DNA from: Selaginella tamariscina
Taxonomy: Eukaryota; Streptophyta; Lycopodiopsida; Selaginellales; Selaginellaceae
Assembly: GCA_003024785.1 (NCBI GenBank)
Contig: PUQB01000071.1
Span: forward strand, 493,501-557,500
Length of the DNA: 64,000 nucleotides
Direction: 5' to 3'
In this document: in pieces, positions 22,330-33,789 of the stretch
Layout: every line of letters starts with the position of its first letter
Position numbering within the stretch: position 1 is the stretch's first letter
The notes under the pieces: generated by a model
The model's database searches: none
Told to the model about the DNA's origin: nothing
The model's input: the letters and a program-made list of their open reading frames with translations, nothing else
Translations under genes and position numbers: made by a program

Positions 22330-24190
22330 CGTTTCTCCTATTGAAATAATCACCTCCATCAACACATGCTAGTTGAATGATTTTGAAGTGAGTACAATCT
22401 ATTGTGCATTACAATGTTTGAAACTCTTTAGTAAACTTTTTAATTCCCTCTTTTGACGATGGGTATTCAATCTTGAGCCCAAGAGATCTCACAATTGCTG
22501 TTGTCATATCTAATATAATCTCCACCATTGTAGTTTTGTCGATTGTAAACAACTTTGCAAGTGTGTCAAAAATCCAACTCTTCATTAACCTGTACAATGT
22601 AAGGCCCACACATTGGAATTGAAACCGCTTGTCAAAAATGTGTATCTTGTCGTCAAATAGCAATTACTAACACATCACATAGCCAAAAGAATGTGTTTTG
22701 TGACATCCTCTTCCAACAATTGTCATTGTAGAAGTGCACCATGAATTTATCCCACCAAATAGCTCTAAGGCTTCACCCACCAAGTTCCAAAACTTCTATG
22801 TGTCACAGAGACATGTTCATGCTGCATTCATTGATAAATAACCTCATCATTAGCTTCATCATCTACTACATTGTTCAATAAATTGATGTTTGCATGTTAT
22901 TGGACCCTTGTTGTTGGTGGATCTCCGAGATGCTTGAGTTTGGAAGCACTAAAACCATTGAGCTACCATCATCATAGCTTGACCAACTATAACATGTATT
23001 GTCTATTCAAAGTGAAGAAAAAGTCAAAACATTTATAATAATTAAATTCAAAGATAAATTATTTATATGCAAAAATGAGCTAATGACCATTACCAACCGT
23101 CTTAATGATCTCGGAGGTGCTGACAAATTGTTGTAGATAAACAATCAAAAGTCATGGCAAACATTATCATTGAGTTTGCATTGTGTGTTGCCAACTCGAT
23201 ATTGTGTGCCTAGCTCTTAGAGGTCTACCTTGTGTTCTGCCAACTTCATGTTCCTTACTGGCAAAATATATGAACATTCATATTATTGCAACTGCATTTC
23301 ATACCTCTGTGTTATCATGTTGTTCTCCTCAATCAAATAAGTGACCAACGACCTAGTCACAACTTGCTTCTTTTTCTTCCCACTACTTTCAGAGGCATGC
23401 TCACCATCTTCATGAAAATCATGACTCTTTGCTTCACTCCCAACTCCTAAACTAGAAGTTGAATGTGTTCTGAGTCATACATATTTACATGTGTCATTAT
23501 TGGTTGTTGTCCCTTGAAACTATTGATAACATCGTACCATACCAACCCAAACATTAGTGAAAGTCTCATTGCTTGTCATCATTGACATCTTTGACATGTT
23601 AAAATAATTAGTTGCTCATGTTTGCCACCATAATCTTTTATCTTCTTGTAGTGGGAGAAAATATTCTCCCATCTACGCCTCACAATTTCAGGAGACCGCT
23701 AAATGCAAGTCTTAACTATCATTTTCTTTATGATCTTCAGCCATAAGAAGTTGGTGTCACTAAAGCAAGTTCACAACTGCTCCACTCAAAACGTCCAACC
23801 ACTCCTGCCTCTTGACCTCAATAAGGTCCAATGTTTCCTTAAACAACCAATTCATAGCCCGCATTGTTTCATTGAACCCATCTATGATCCCTTCATGATC
23901 TGAATCTGTCATTTGTAAATGAATATAAATGGAAATGCAATTTTAAAATTAATTATAATAAAAGAAAGATAATTGACCTCATCAAAAGCTTCCTCATCAA
24001 CATCAATTGGTGTTCATGTCGAATCCTTTCCCTAATGTCCTAGCATGACCTCCATAGCTCTTTCTTCTTTAATAACTCTTCCTCTTCCTCTTCTAACACT
24101 TCTAGCATGTGGGATATCATATTGAGTCTCTATATTTTCATAATTGTCTCTTCCACCATTTCTAACATGTGAGGCATGTGTTTGTACATT
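22330..24190 (-). mobile_element. PIF/Harbinger-type transposon relic, copy 2 (inverted)
   Basis: Reverse-complement counterpart of 11821-13560. At 22663-22409 it keeps an uninterrupted transposase piece: QFQCVGLTLYRLMKSW, then FDTLAKLFTIDKTTMVEII, EEGIKKFTKEFQTL-like. The Myb-like ORF region lies at about 23590-23840, and the Glu-rich start region at about 24050-24190. It stops abruptly at about 22330, inside the DGGDYFN part of the transposase, where it joins the nuclease-like segment. No terminal repeat is visible at that joint. Confidence 0.6.
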
Positions 24191-25930
24191 ATTAGTATAT
24201 TATTAATTTTTATAATTATTATTTTTTAAACATATTTTAAGGCATAATTATATTAAAATATGTATTAGCTGTATTTTAAACATAATTTATACATAATAAT
24301 ATATACCCAATACATGTATATATTTTAAACTTCATTTGTGTGTTTTTAAGCAATTAAAAAAAAGAAGAAAACCTCATTATATTGGATATTATGAATTACA
24401 AAAAGAGACAAATTATAAAATTGTTTCTCTTACAACATTTTTCATTTCATTAATACGATTCCACTTCACTTATATAATGTGTATATATACGTTTATATGT
24501 GTTATATGTGTTTATTTAAGATCATGTGTGAATTAAAATTATATTTTAATATGTATAAAAGAATACTTTTTAAATGGAAGTGTTATATTATTTTGTTAAT
24601 GCTAAATATTAATATAATTTATTTATTTTAAATTAAAAATTAACTTTTTAAAGTGTCACAACTCATGAAAATATATACACAATTATATATAATATATATA
24701 ACTTTGGAATAAATGTATATACAATAGTTAATATGAGGAATTGAAAATGGATATGTGAAAAATTAAACAATGAATTATTCTTATTTTTGATTCTTCCTCT
24801 TAACTCATGTATATGTATCCAACCATTATTTACACACACACACACACACACACTTCCTTAATTTTAAATAAATTAAATAGCATTAAATACTTAATATTAA
24901 TAAACATTATAACATTTTATATAGTAAGTATTAAGAATCACTACATAATTTTCTTGTACATATCAAAATATATATATAGTATCTTATGTGTATATCTTGA
25001 TATTTCATTATTGTTTATTTGAAATTGCATATCATACCAACATATATGGAATATAACTCTTTTAAAAGTTGCTTCTCAATTAAAATAAATAAATAAAGTT
25101 AATATTTCACATTAACAAAACATTATAACACTTATCATTATAAATATTCATCATAAATATTAATAATCACCACACAATTATCTTTATACATATCAAATGA
25201 CAATTTAAATAATGATAAAATAATTATGATATAAAATATATATAATTTATATGACAATTTATATAAAATAATGATAAAATATACTTATATATATATAAGT
25301 ATATGACCTTTCGACCATAATTTCAACATACTGTTAAGAATGCAAAAGAATGTTCAAAATACTTTCTCAACTAGGAAAATTTAATAAACTTTATTAATAA
25401 TTTAATGAATTACATATGTTTTCGTTCTTATTAAATTTTATATATATATTACATAATTTACTTAAATATTCTAAAAAATTATTACCAAAGAAATCTTGTG
25501 TTACACATGGAAGTTGATTATGACAACAAATTTTAATAAAATAATTCATTAAATTAGTTATAAGATAAATAAAAACCTTTTATAAATATGTTATTGGAGC
25601 TGTAGTATAATAAGAGACATTATTTACTTAAGTTGTGATTATGTACATTAAAGTTGATTATTTGATGAATGATTTGATATAATTGATACGATTCTCGACT
25701 TGGACGCATTCTAAGGTAAAAAAGTATGTGAACCACAATATATATATATAATGGATGCTTTCACAGCATCTTTATCTTTTACTTTCCTTCTTCTTCTTTT
25801 TTGTTGGTAAACCTTTAGACTTTTGAAACTTATTTTATAACATTATTTAGTTTTGTTAATAAATCCAGCCTTTATTTGCATTGTGCCGTGTATGGTATAA
25901 TCTAAATAATGGCAGTTTTATTCACGCCTC
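24191..25930. repeat. right palindrome arm, non-coding
   Basis: Inverted counterpart of 9324-11820. No gene seen. An (AC)n run lies at 24833-24852. About 25620-25870 (CTCGACTTGGACGCATTC... CTTCCTTCTTCTTC) has no clear match in the left arm. Confidence 0.5.
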
Positions 25931-25934
25931 TTGT

Positions 25935-26445
25935 TCAATAGGTAAAGAGATATATGAGATACCTGAGCACCAGATTACCCTGAGGACTGACGCTCACAAG
26001 AGTAGCAGTGAAATTACCAAAAGTTCCGAGGTAGCTCCCGGTGCCACCAGTGATTGCGAAGGTGGCCGAGGTCGCGTTATAGATCCCGGCCCCAACAAGG
26101 TTACCATCCCTTAGAACGAGGTCGAAGGAGATATAGAGGAGACCCGGTGCAGGAGCTGCGAATATACCGACGGCCCTTCCAGCTTCGCTCGAGTTGTAGT
26201 CCGGCCCAGTTGTGAGCTTGTTGTTGACAAACTGCTGCGTAGGATGTACTGAAAGGAGCAGCTTGCACGGGTCCTGCGATTCCGTACTCACTCTGAGCCA
26301 TGGTGTTCGTCGCGGAAACAACAGCGTGCTCGTATAACACCGTGGTTTCCACCAGACGGGGCCGAGGCCGAGGGAGCATATCGGCCATACTGGGCGTAAC
26401 AAGAAGAAGGAACAGAGCGACTGCTTTCTTCACAAACGCAATCAT
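25935..26445 (-). pseudogene. dirigent-like protein A', single frameshift
   Basis: Near-identical to dirigent A at 8781. It starts MIAFVKKAVALFLLLVTPS at 26445. A single extra base in the codon run for SYAAV (near 26230, AAA where copy A has AA on this strand) shifts the frame. The downstream frame then resumes VNNKLTTGPDYNSSEAGRA and GGTGSYLGTFG, and ends LFTY-TGA at 25935, the presumed ancestral stop. One homopolymer base separates it from an intact 169-residue dirigent, so a sequencing error is as likely as a true null allele. It shares a 215-bp divergent promoter with intact dirigent B'. Confidence 0.75.
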
Positions 26446-26660
26446 GTCTGTTTGAGATCATATTCAACCTCGCTGGTTTTATTTTCATGGTAGGTGGATA
26501 GTTGAAGATTTCTATTTGAAATTCTGAGCAGATATCACGAAGAGTTCCATTTGAAAACAAACTGCATCCGACTATATCACGAGGAGTTCCATTTGAAAAC
26601 AAACTGCATCCGAATATAAATCGAGATCCATATGTTACTTACCAACAACACAACAACACA
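26446..26660. promoter_or_regulatory. bidirectional dirigent promoter, right arm
   Basis: Mirror copy of 8568-8780, with two head-to-tail units each containing GTTCCATTTGAAAACAAACT (about 26540-26620). The second copy of each unit differs from the left arm at a few bases. It separates the start codons of A' (26445, minus) and B' (26661, plus). Confidence 0.6.
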
Positions 26661-27194
26661 ATGGAGATGTTTGCAACGATGTTCATGGCCACTTTGTTTC
26701 TTACATCGACTAGCCTCGCATTTCCTGTACGCACAAGTTCTTCTTCTTTGCAGGTGCCTCTTCATCTGCGCCTTGTCAAGCGACTGGAAATCTACGAGCA
26801 TGTTACAGTCTTTCCGACGAGCACGATGAACCAGACGGAGTTCCCAATAGTCGGCCGTGTTCAAAGCATTCCCTTCAATACCTCCTACACAGCAGTAGTG
26901 AATGAGAAGCTCACAAGCGGACCAGCGTACAACTCCACGGAGCTTGGACGGGCCATTGGATTGATATCAGCTGCTTCACCGGAGAATGTCTACGTGACAT
27001 TTGTCATCTCTTTAGCGGATGGAACTCTTGCAGTTAATGGAATTGCATATGCCAATCGTCCTTCTTTCACGTTTGCGGTTACAGGCGGGACTGGGAAATA
27101 CCTTGGCACATTTGGGGAGCTCGTTGCATCTCTGATAAGCAACAAAGGAGGTAATTTAATACTCAAATACAACATTAAACTTTACACTTATTAA
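26661..27194 (+). CDS. dirigent-like secreted protein B'
   Basis: Intact single-exon gene of 177 codons ending in TAA. Residues 1-20 form a hydrophobic signal peptide (MEMFATMFMATLFLTSTSLA). The dirigent body follows: RLEIYEHVTVFPTSTM, NTSYTAVVNEKLTSGP, YNSTELGRAIGLISA, VTFVISLADGTLAVNGIAY and TFAVTGGTGKYLGTFGE, ending LYTY. It is about half identical by eye to dirigent A, so A and B split before the palindrome duplicated them. Predicted to be secreted and to guide phenoxy-radical coupling, as for the family; the ligand is unknown. Sequons NTS and NST suggest N-glycosylation. The B copy on the left arm (8122-8567) is broken. Confidence 0.9.
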   Translation: MEMFATMFMATLFLTSTSLAFPVRTSSSSLQVPLHLRLVKRLEIYEHVTVFPTSTMNQTEFPIVGRVQSIPFNTSYTAVVNEKLTSGPAYNSTELGRAIGLISAASPENVYVTFVISLADGTLAVNGIAYANRPSFTFAVTGGTGKYLGTFGELVASLISNKGGNLILKYNIKLYTY

Positions 27195-28330
27195 TTAATA
27201 ATTCTGTCTGTTTGACAATATTTCTAAATATAATAAATTTATCAATGCTAACCGGAGTTTTATATAAGAATTATAAATCATCAAATAATTGAATATGTAA
27301 TAAATACATAAATATTATTATATTTAATTAATATTTTATAATTGTACTTTTAAACTCTATATATTTATAGTAGATTTAAAAAATAACTTTTATAAGTTAA
27401 TTTAAGTAAGTTATTGTAATTTTAAAGTTAAAAATTAATATTTTACAAACTTAATAATTTTAATAATGTTTGAGAATTAAAAATCTCAAGACCTAAAACG
27501 ACTCTTGAAATACAAAAAACTGGGATAGGTTATATTATAAATTTAATTTTACAATCAGTAGTGTGATTTAAATATATTTTAATATATAATTATTAATATG
27601 CTGATATAATATATAATATTTAAATTAAAATATATTTAAAAGTGTACATAATGTGTGTTTATATGTATAATGTGTTATATAATATATTAATTAATATAAT
27701 GTAAAATTTAAAATATAAATAAAACTATATCATATATAACTTATAAATAGAAAGATATAATTTATCTCTGTAACTGAGCTCTCACATCTCTAAGTTTCAA
27801 TCTAGGTTTGAGATTGGAAATCATAATGGATTTGAAAAGTTGAGAGGGCACATGGACCGATAATAAATATTTAATTATATATTATGTTTTATTTAATAAC
27901 AGTTAGTTACATATCGCACTTAAGGGACAAGTTTTTATTGTAGTTCTATTCTAATTATTTTTATTTTATATGTTACTATTTTATTCAAGCTTTTATTTAT
28001 ATAATGTTGCATAGACGTCCGAACACTTAATAAAAAGTTGAAAATATAAATATCTTATACATGTTAAGACATTATTTGTATTACACTTTTTAATAAGTTT
28101 TATTATTTTATTATTAAATAAATAATTAAAAATGTTATAGTGTCACTCTTATTTCAATTATATTCATTTAATATTTAAATTTTCATTTTAATATTGATTT
28201 AAAAGTCATAACTAATTACAATAAAGTTAAAAAAATGACTACCTATATTCTTTTCACAAAAAAATTATATCTTTAAATTATTTGAGTATTTGAACAATAA
28301 AGCTAACACACACACACACGTGTGTGTGTG
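27195..28330. repeat. right palindrome arm, non-coding module
   Basis: Inverted counterpart of about 7300-8120 (GGGCACATGGACCGATAATA here against TTTTCGGTCCCTGTGCCC there). It ends at a (AC)n(GT)n palindromic dinucleotide run at 28305-28340. No gene seen. Confidence 0.55.
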
Positions 28331-28639
28331 TGTGTGTCTGTGTATTATAACAATATTTTTTCAAAATAAAAAGTACTATCAAATTAATGTTTACATAAAA
28401 AGCAAGATCCTTCATTCACACATAAATTATATTATATATATAATATGTTTATAAAAGTAATCTATATATCATACTTTGAAAATAATTATTTTTAATATAT
28501 TACACATATACTTTATATTTAAAAATATTACACAAATACATTTAAAAAGTACATGTGTATTCATATGAAAATTTAAAGATAAAACATTTGTTTAATCTTT
28601 ACACATACTTCAAATAAATACACAAACTTTAGAAAAATT

Positions 28640-29030
28640 TACATTTTTACTCCTGAAATTTATCATATTTACATATATATCCCTAGTTTTATATTTACAT
28701 ATATACTCATGAAACTTCAATTTAAAACTTTATAAATTAAAAATTATAATTAATTTATATTTTATTATATTTAGATCCAAAATACAACCTATTAAACATA
28801 TATATCACAATATAATATAATTATTTTTAAAAATATTTTATTTTTTACTATGACAATTTTTAATTAATTATTTCATTTGGGGAAAATATGTTTTAGTTAA
28901 TATTGTTATTTTAAAAATTAATATATGTAAATTTATAACTTTTAAAGAGGTATATATGTAAATATAAAACTTCTAGGGATATATATGTAAATATGATAAT
29001 TTTTAAGGATATAAATGTAATTTTCCCTAA
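28640..29030. repeat. foldback (MITE-like) element about 390 bp
   Basis: About 28640-28730 (TTTATCATATTTACATATAT then CCCTAGTTTTATATTTACAT) is the reverse complement of about 28930-29025 (AAAACTTCTAGGGATATATA then TGTAAATATGATAA). Loop of about 200 bp. Non-coding and on the unduplicated island of the right arm. Confidence 0.6.
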
Positions 29031-29149
29031 ACTTTAAACATAAAATATCACTAAGATAATATGATATCCTTAAAGATATATTTCATCATCTTTGTCTTAA
29101 ACACATTAGTATATTATTAGTATTTTAATTTTTTTTATAATTATTATTT

Positions 29150-29990
29150 GTTAAACATGGTTTAGGGTAGTTGTTGAAGCTTTGTTTCAACCTTGCCAAG
29201 TTAAGGGCAATACTTATAGCTCAATTAATCATCATTCTAATTCACAATGTGAACATTATTTATGCACTCACTTAATTGCAAGGTGAAACTCTCAAGGTTC
29301 TTAAAAGGGTATCCAAGCGTGGATATGGGGGTTGCATTTGGCAAGCCATATTTATAACATTGGGTTCTTTAACATGGGCATATGAAATTATTTTTCAAGA
29401 CAAAGCTATCTTCATAATCCTAGCCTTGTCTTAAGAAATAATGTCATATGCTCATGTGACACTAAGAATGGGATTTGTAGTACAACACTTAGGGCATGAC
29501 CCACGAGGTTGTGACATGGTTCTAAGGTTGAGGGGTTAGTAATCCTGGCAAGCACATAGGGACCAAGCCTTGGGCACATGCCCAAGAGAGTTTAAGTCTC
29601 TTGACCAAGTGTGCTTACTGGCACACATGGCTAAGGATGTTTGTCCTTAAGGTCTATGGGTATGTTTGAAGGTTAAACAAGCATGGAACATAAGGTTAGG
29701 GTTTCCAAACTTAGTCCTTAGGGTTTACTAGCCCTAGGGTTAATACCTAGTGTCCACTTTCTATAGTCATGAATATTCCTTAAGGGTATGACTTGGCCAC
29801 ACAAACCCCTAAGGATTAATCATGGGTCAAGATACCCTTGTTGTCCTTTAGGGTTGTAGGTGATTCCTCAAGGTGTAAGGTGATGCCTTTGCCCTATTGG
29901 AACACACATCTCGTTGATGTTGATGGGGGTTAAGGCATGAGCCTATGTACTTAACGCTAACATAATTTTGAAGAATAAAAACAGCGGCTT
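29150..29990. other. unclassified less AT-rich block
   Basis: Composition differs from the flanks and the block appears only once in the window. It is full of short inverted pieces (CCTTGGGCACATGCCCAAG, and the hairpin at 29372-29458) and repeated CCTTAAGG-like and AGGGTT words. No protein frame is convincing on either strand. A transposon or solo-LTR fragment is possible. Confidence 0.35.
29372..29458. other. long imperfect hairpin, miRNA-precursor- or MITE-like
   Basis: The left arm ACATGGGCATATGAAATTAT (continuing TTTTCAAGACAAAGCTA) pairs with the right arm TAGCCTTGTCTTAAGAAATA (continuing ATGTCATATGCTCATGT) over about 37 positions with few mismatches and a loop of about 12 bases. Stem length and near-perfect pairing would suit a plant pre-miRNA or a tiny foldback element. 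Expression is unknown. Confidence 0.4.
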
Positions 29991-30326
29991 TAGAGGGTTA
30001 ACAACAATACAAGCAGAGAAGACAGAGTCAGCAGTAAAGACATCGTTTGCAACTGAGGACCTCAATGCCTAGGATTTAAACGAGTTTAAAAGGCAAGACA
30101 CCTGTGTGTGCGTGCGTGCATTATTCAATGCCTTCCATATATATCTATGCATAGAGTTATGCACACACACGCACACGCACACGCACATGCGCACATGCGC
30201 TTCTATGATGGTAAAGATGTTTACACAAACACACTTCTGTGATTGTAAAGACATACATACATATATATAAGATACTGAAATGTAGAAAAGAGAAAATGTG
30301 TGAACCTTATTTCGAGAAGATACTCC

Positions 30327-31133
30327 TCAGCTTGCAACCAACATATTGTAAACCTTGGCTGGATCTGGTGAAACCTCATCCAATGCTCCGAGAACGGCAA
30401 GCAGCTCAAGTCTCTCGTCACACTCTTCCTTGCACAAAAACCACAACATCTCCGGAGCACGAGAAATGTGAGTTTGTACCGCTGGCTTCACCGGACTGCA
30501 AACAGTATACATTATGAGCACCCATGCATATGTCTGTGTGTGCACTTACTCGGCTACGTCCCAAGGAAGAACAAGCGTGGAAGCATACGGAAGGGCCCGA
30601 AGCATTCGGATATGTTCATGGGTGATAAGAGAAAAGTCAGCCATTTCAGGTGGAACACATGTTGGATAATCCTCAGGGGTCGTGTAGAACAACATTTGCC
30701 TGTAGAAATAAATCATCTAATACATGAATATATTGAACATCCACGTACCTCTTCTCATCGGAGACCTGCGCATCCAGATACTTACACCTGAACCTTTTAT
30801 CGAGTGCAGAGGGAGAAGCTTGCAGGAACCTGTAAAAGGTGCGTATCTACTTACATGCTATATCGTCCTACCGTAATTAAGTTCAACTAAATAGCACTTA
30901 CAGGAGGAGAGGAGCCGCGTTATTTAGCTTCTGCACTGCTGCTTCACTCGAATCCTTTGAAATAGCGGCTCTCATGTCCGAATCTGAAACAGACATACAC
31001 ATTAATCAAAGCTGAGTAGGACATTAATGGAAATCTTACATGTCAAAGTGCAGCCCCAGAAAATATTCACCTTCACGCCCAATAGGACAAGCCTCGCAAT
31101 CTCAATCCCGTCTCGAATCTGTGGTAACCAGCA

Positions 31134-31177
<44 letters not shown>

Positions 31178-32025
31178 ACATGCAACACAACAGGGAACCT
31201 TCTGTTGATGGGAGACATTGTTGGGAAGGCCACAGGGCAGCACAAGCCTCTAAAAGTGGGATCTTGGGAGAGTCCATAGACGAGGAACTGAATTTCCTCG
31301 TCACTCAATCTAGGAAAACACTCTGTACCCGCATCTTCGGATTTCTCACGCACCTCGTTGAGAAAGTGATACTCGGCTATCATTGATTTATGAACTACCC
31401 TTGCAGTTGTCTCGAGCTTTTGAATATCCTCCCCATCCTGCTTGAAAGGTTCCTCCAGAAGGCGTTCATCCTCCTCAGACGCAAACTGCAAGAGAAGAGA
31501 TTAAGAGTGTCACAGTCCCGTTGAACACGTACCATTTGGGTCTCAGTGCAAAAGGGTTGCGATATGTACTCTTTGACAGCATCCCTCTGGCTCGCATCTA
31601 AAAAACAGAAAATGTATGTATATACACGCACGCACGCACGTACACACACACTTACAGGATTCAGAATGCAGGAAATCTCGGGCTGTTTTCCAAGCGCTTT
31701 CGAGACCACTGGCACCAAAAATGTCGAGAGCGGTATTGATGAGGGGGCTGTAGGTGTCCTTGTAGGAAGCAAACCCCTTACGAAGCAGCTGATGCGTATA
31801 GAGAAGGGCTATGACACTTGCCAAGTCGGGATCCCGTGTGAGCGCATCGTATTCTTTCGCATGTCTATCATAGGCCGCTTTCAGGACCAATCTCCTCCTC
31901 GTCTTTGACAGGATTCTATACTTACTTTCCAGCAATTTGGGGATCTTCCGCTTCATTGCCTTGCGCATCCGCTTGAGACCTCTGTCGACCTTGTCTGTGA
32001 GACCTCTTGTCGACCTCTTCCCCAT
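30327..32025 (-). CDS. intact 8-exon orphan gene
   Basis: Eight exons whose phases mostly agree: 32025-31656, 31597-31533, 31485-about 31180, 31118-31040, 30983-30902, 30829-30749, 30699-30550, 30495-30327 (TGA). All junctions are GT-AG; only the exon 3 donor beside a (TG)n tract is uncertain. About 430 residues. The N-terminus is very basic (MGKRSTRGLTDKVDRGLKRM, then RKAMKRKIPKLL), like a nuclear or organellar signal. Then a helical segment (YDALTRDPDLASVIALLYTH), an acidic segment (FASEEDERLLEEPF) and a C-terminal helical part (EECDERLELLAVLGALDEV). I do not recognise the family. The ATG at 32025 is preferred over 32070 because a telo-box-like leader lies directly before it. It sits on the 5.5-kb island that breaks palindrome symmetry and is one of few genes here without a broken twin. 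Confidence 0.7.
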
Positions 32026-32027
32026 CG

Positions 32028-32048
32028 CCCTAAACCTAATCCCTAAAC
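32028..32048 (-). promoter_or_regulatory. telo-box-like repeat before orphan gene
   Basis: In gene orientation GTTTAGGG, ATTAGG and TTTAGGG stand in a row just before GCGATGG. This resembles the leader of the F-box gene copies and the gene at 60.4 kb. Confidence 0.45.
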
Positions 32049-32099
32049 TTAACGGGGCACATTTATGCACCGTTACGTTAGTTCAGAATATACCTAGAA

Positions 32100-33780
32100 C
32101 ATACGAATATTCTAAGATACTTTGTAAACTAAAGTATATTTTTTAATTTATTACTTAATTAGTCCCATTATTCCAGATATACAAAGCGTATCTTAGACAA
32201 TCAAATATTATAAAAGTCTCTTATGAATTTTGCTTTATAAATAAACTTTTCGAAAATTTCAGGCTACTCTAGTAAATAAGATTCAATTTTATACATCATA
32301 AATGCTTAAATATTTAATTAAATGGAAAACTAGATTTGCATTTATGTTTAACGGAGATTAAGGTACTTAGGGCCTATAAGAAAATGTCAAAAACACCCTG
32401 GGTATACATCCTGCTGTATAAGGTCTGAAAACACATTAGATTAGGACTAAGCAGTTTCATATTAAGTAATATAGAAGCTCTCTCTCACACACACACACAC
32501 AATTCTTGTTGTCTAAGACATGTAATATGTGTGTATATTACTATTAACTGGAACATTTTCATCCTTATTTCCTGTACACACGTCTATATCAAAAGTGTAT
32601 ATATGGAATGCTCTATATGCGTGTGTGTGTTATCTTATGTAACACTAAGTTGCCCAACAAAAATATGACATCTGATAATAAATATATATCGGCATCCACA
32701 GCTTTCACACACACACGCACGCACACACGTTTACTAATTATATATATGTTCTAAATGTGAAAGTTTTGTCATGAAATCTATTTATTTGCTTATCCCATGT
32801 TACAGTATTTTGTTTTCCATTTTTCCCAAAGCATGCACACTTGCGTGTATACATGCAAATGTATGCAATATGTGTAATTACTTACATGAAGTATCGAGTG
32901 AGGTGCACGTCTGTAAAAAGACTTGTGTTTACAATAGATAAAAATAAGAAAATATTTGTTTTTAAAACGTATAGAATTTAATATTTGTTTTTTATATGTG
33001 CACATGTTTGTCAGTCTAGTGAATTTTATGTTGCTAATAAGTATATATCTTATTTAATTTATTAACTATTGTTATAAAAAAAAAATGTTAAATTAATAAA
33101 ATATTCATTTAAAATATACTTTGATTCTTATTATATTTAGAACAAAGAGGAATAAAACTATGACCTTACAAAAGGTTTCATTATTTAAGTGATGTAGATT
33201 TTCACCAGGTTAGTCTATGTCCCATAATTCTATTATGAACAATTTTCTTGATAAACCTTTCTTTATCGACACATGTGTAATGTTATATTATTTTATTATT
33301 ATTTAATTTTAAATATTTATTATTAACGAATTCTTATGAATAAATAAATAAATAAATTATGTCACATCATTAGTTTTATTATAAAATATTGAATAATATT
33401 TAACTTGTATTAAAATTAATTTATAACTAAATAATCTATTTTAATTATTATGATTAATGTTATTTTATTTTTAATTTTCTTAAAGGGGATGATGTTTTCG
33501 TTACTAATAACAATTAAACACATGAAGATGTGAAATTTGAAAATGTTATCGATGTAGTGTAATTAAGTGATGAAACAAAAAGTAACACACGTAGTACACA
33601 CAACTATACTTATTAATCAAATTTTAAGGCATTGAATATTTAATTATGCTTTTATTATATTATGTATGTTTAATTCACATATTTATCATACAACTATATA
33701 ACTTATTGCTGATATAAAAAGAAATCGTGAACAATGAATATAATGCACTTACACTTATGTTTTAACAAAATTACTAGCAT
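32100..33780. other. AT-rich stretch, no gene seen
   Basis: Upstream region of the orphan gene, with short (AC)n runs at 32486-32502 and 32706-32728. No match to the left palindrome arm was recognised and no reading frame has coding character. Confidence 0.35.
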
Positions 33781-33789
33781 ATATATAGT

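Noticed and set aside
31546-31908. 120-codon plus-strand frame over the orphan gene
   Set aside because: Antisense shadow of exon 1 and exon 2 of the orphan gene, reading through an intron.
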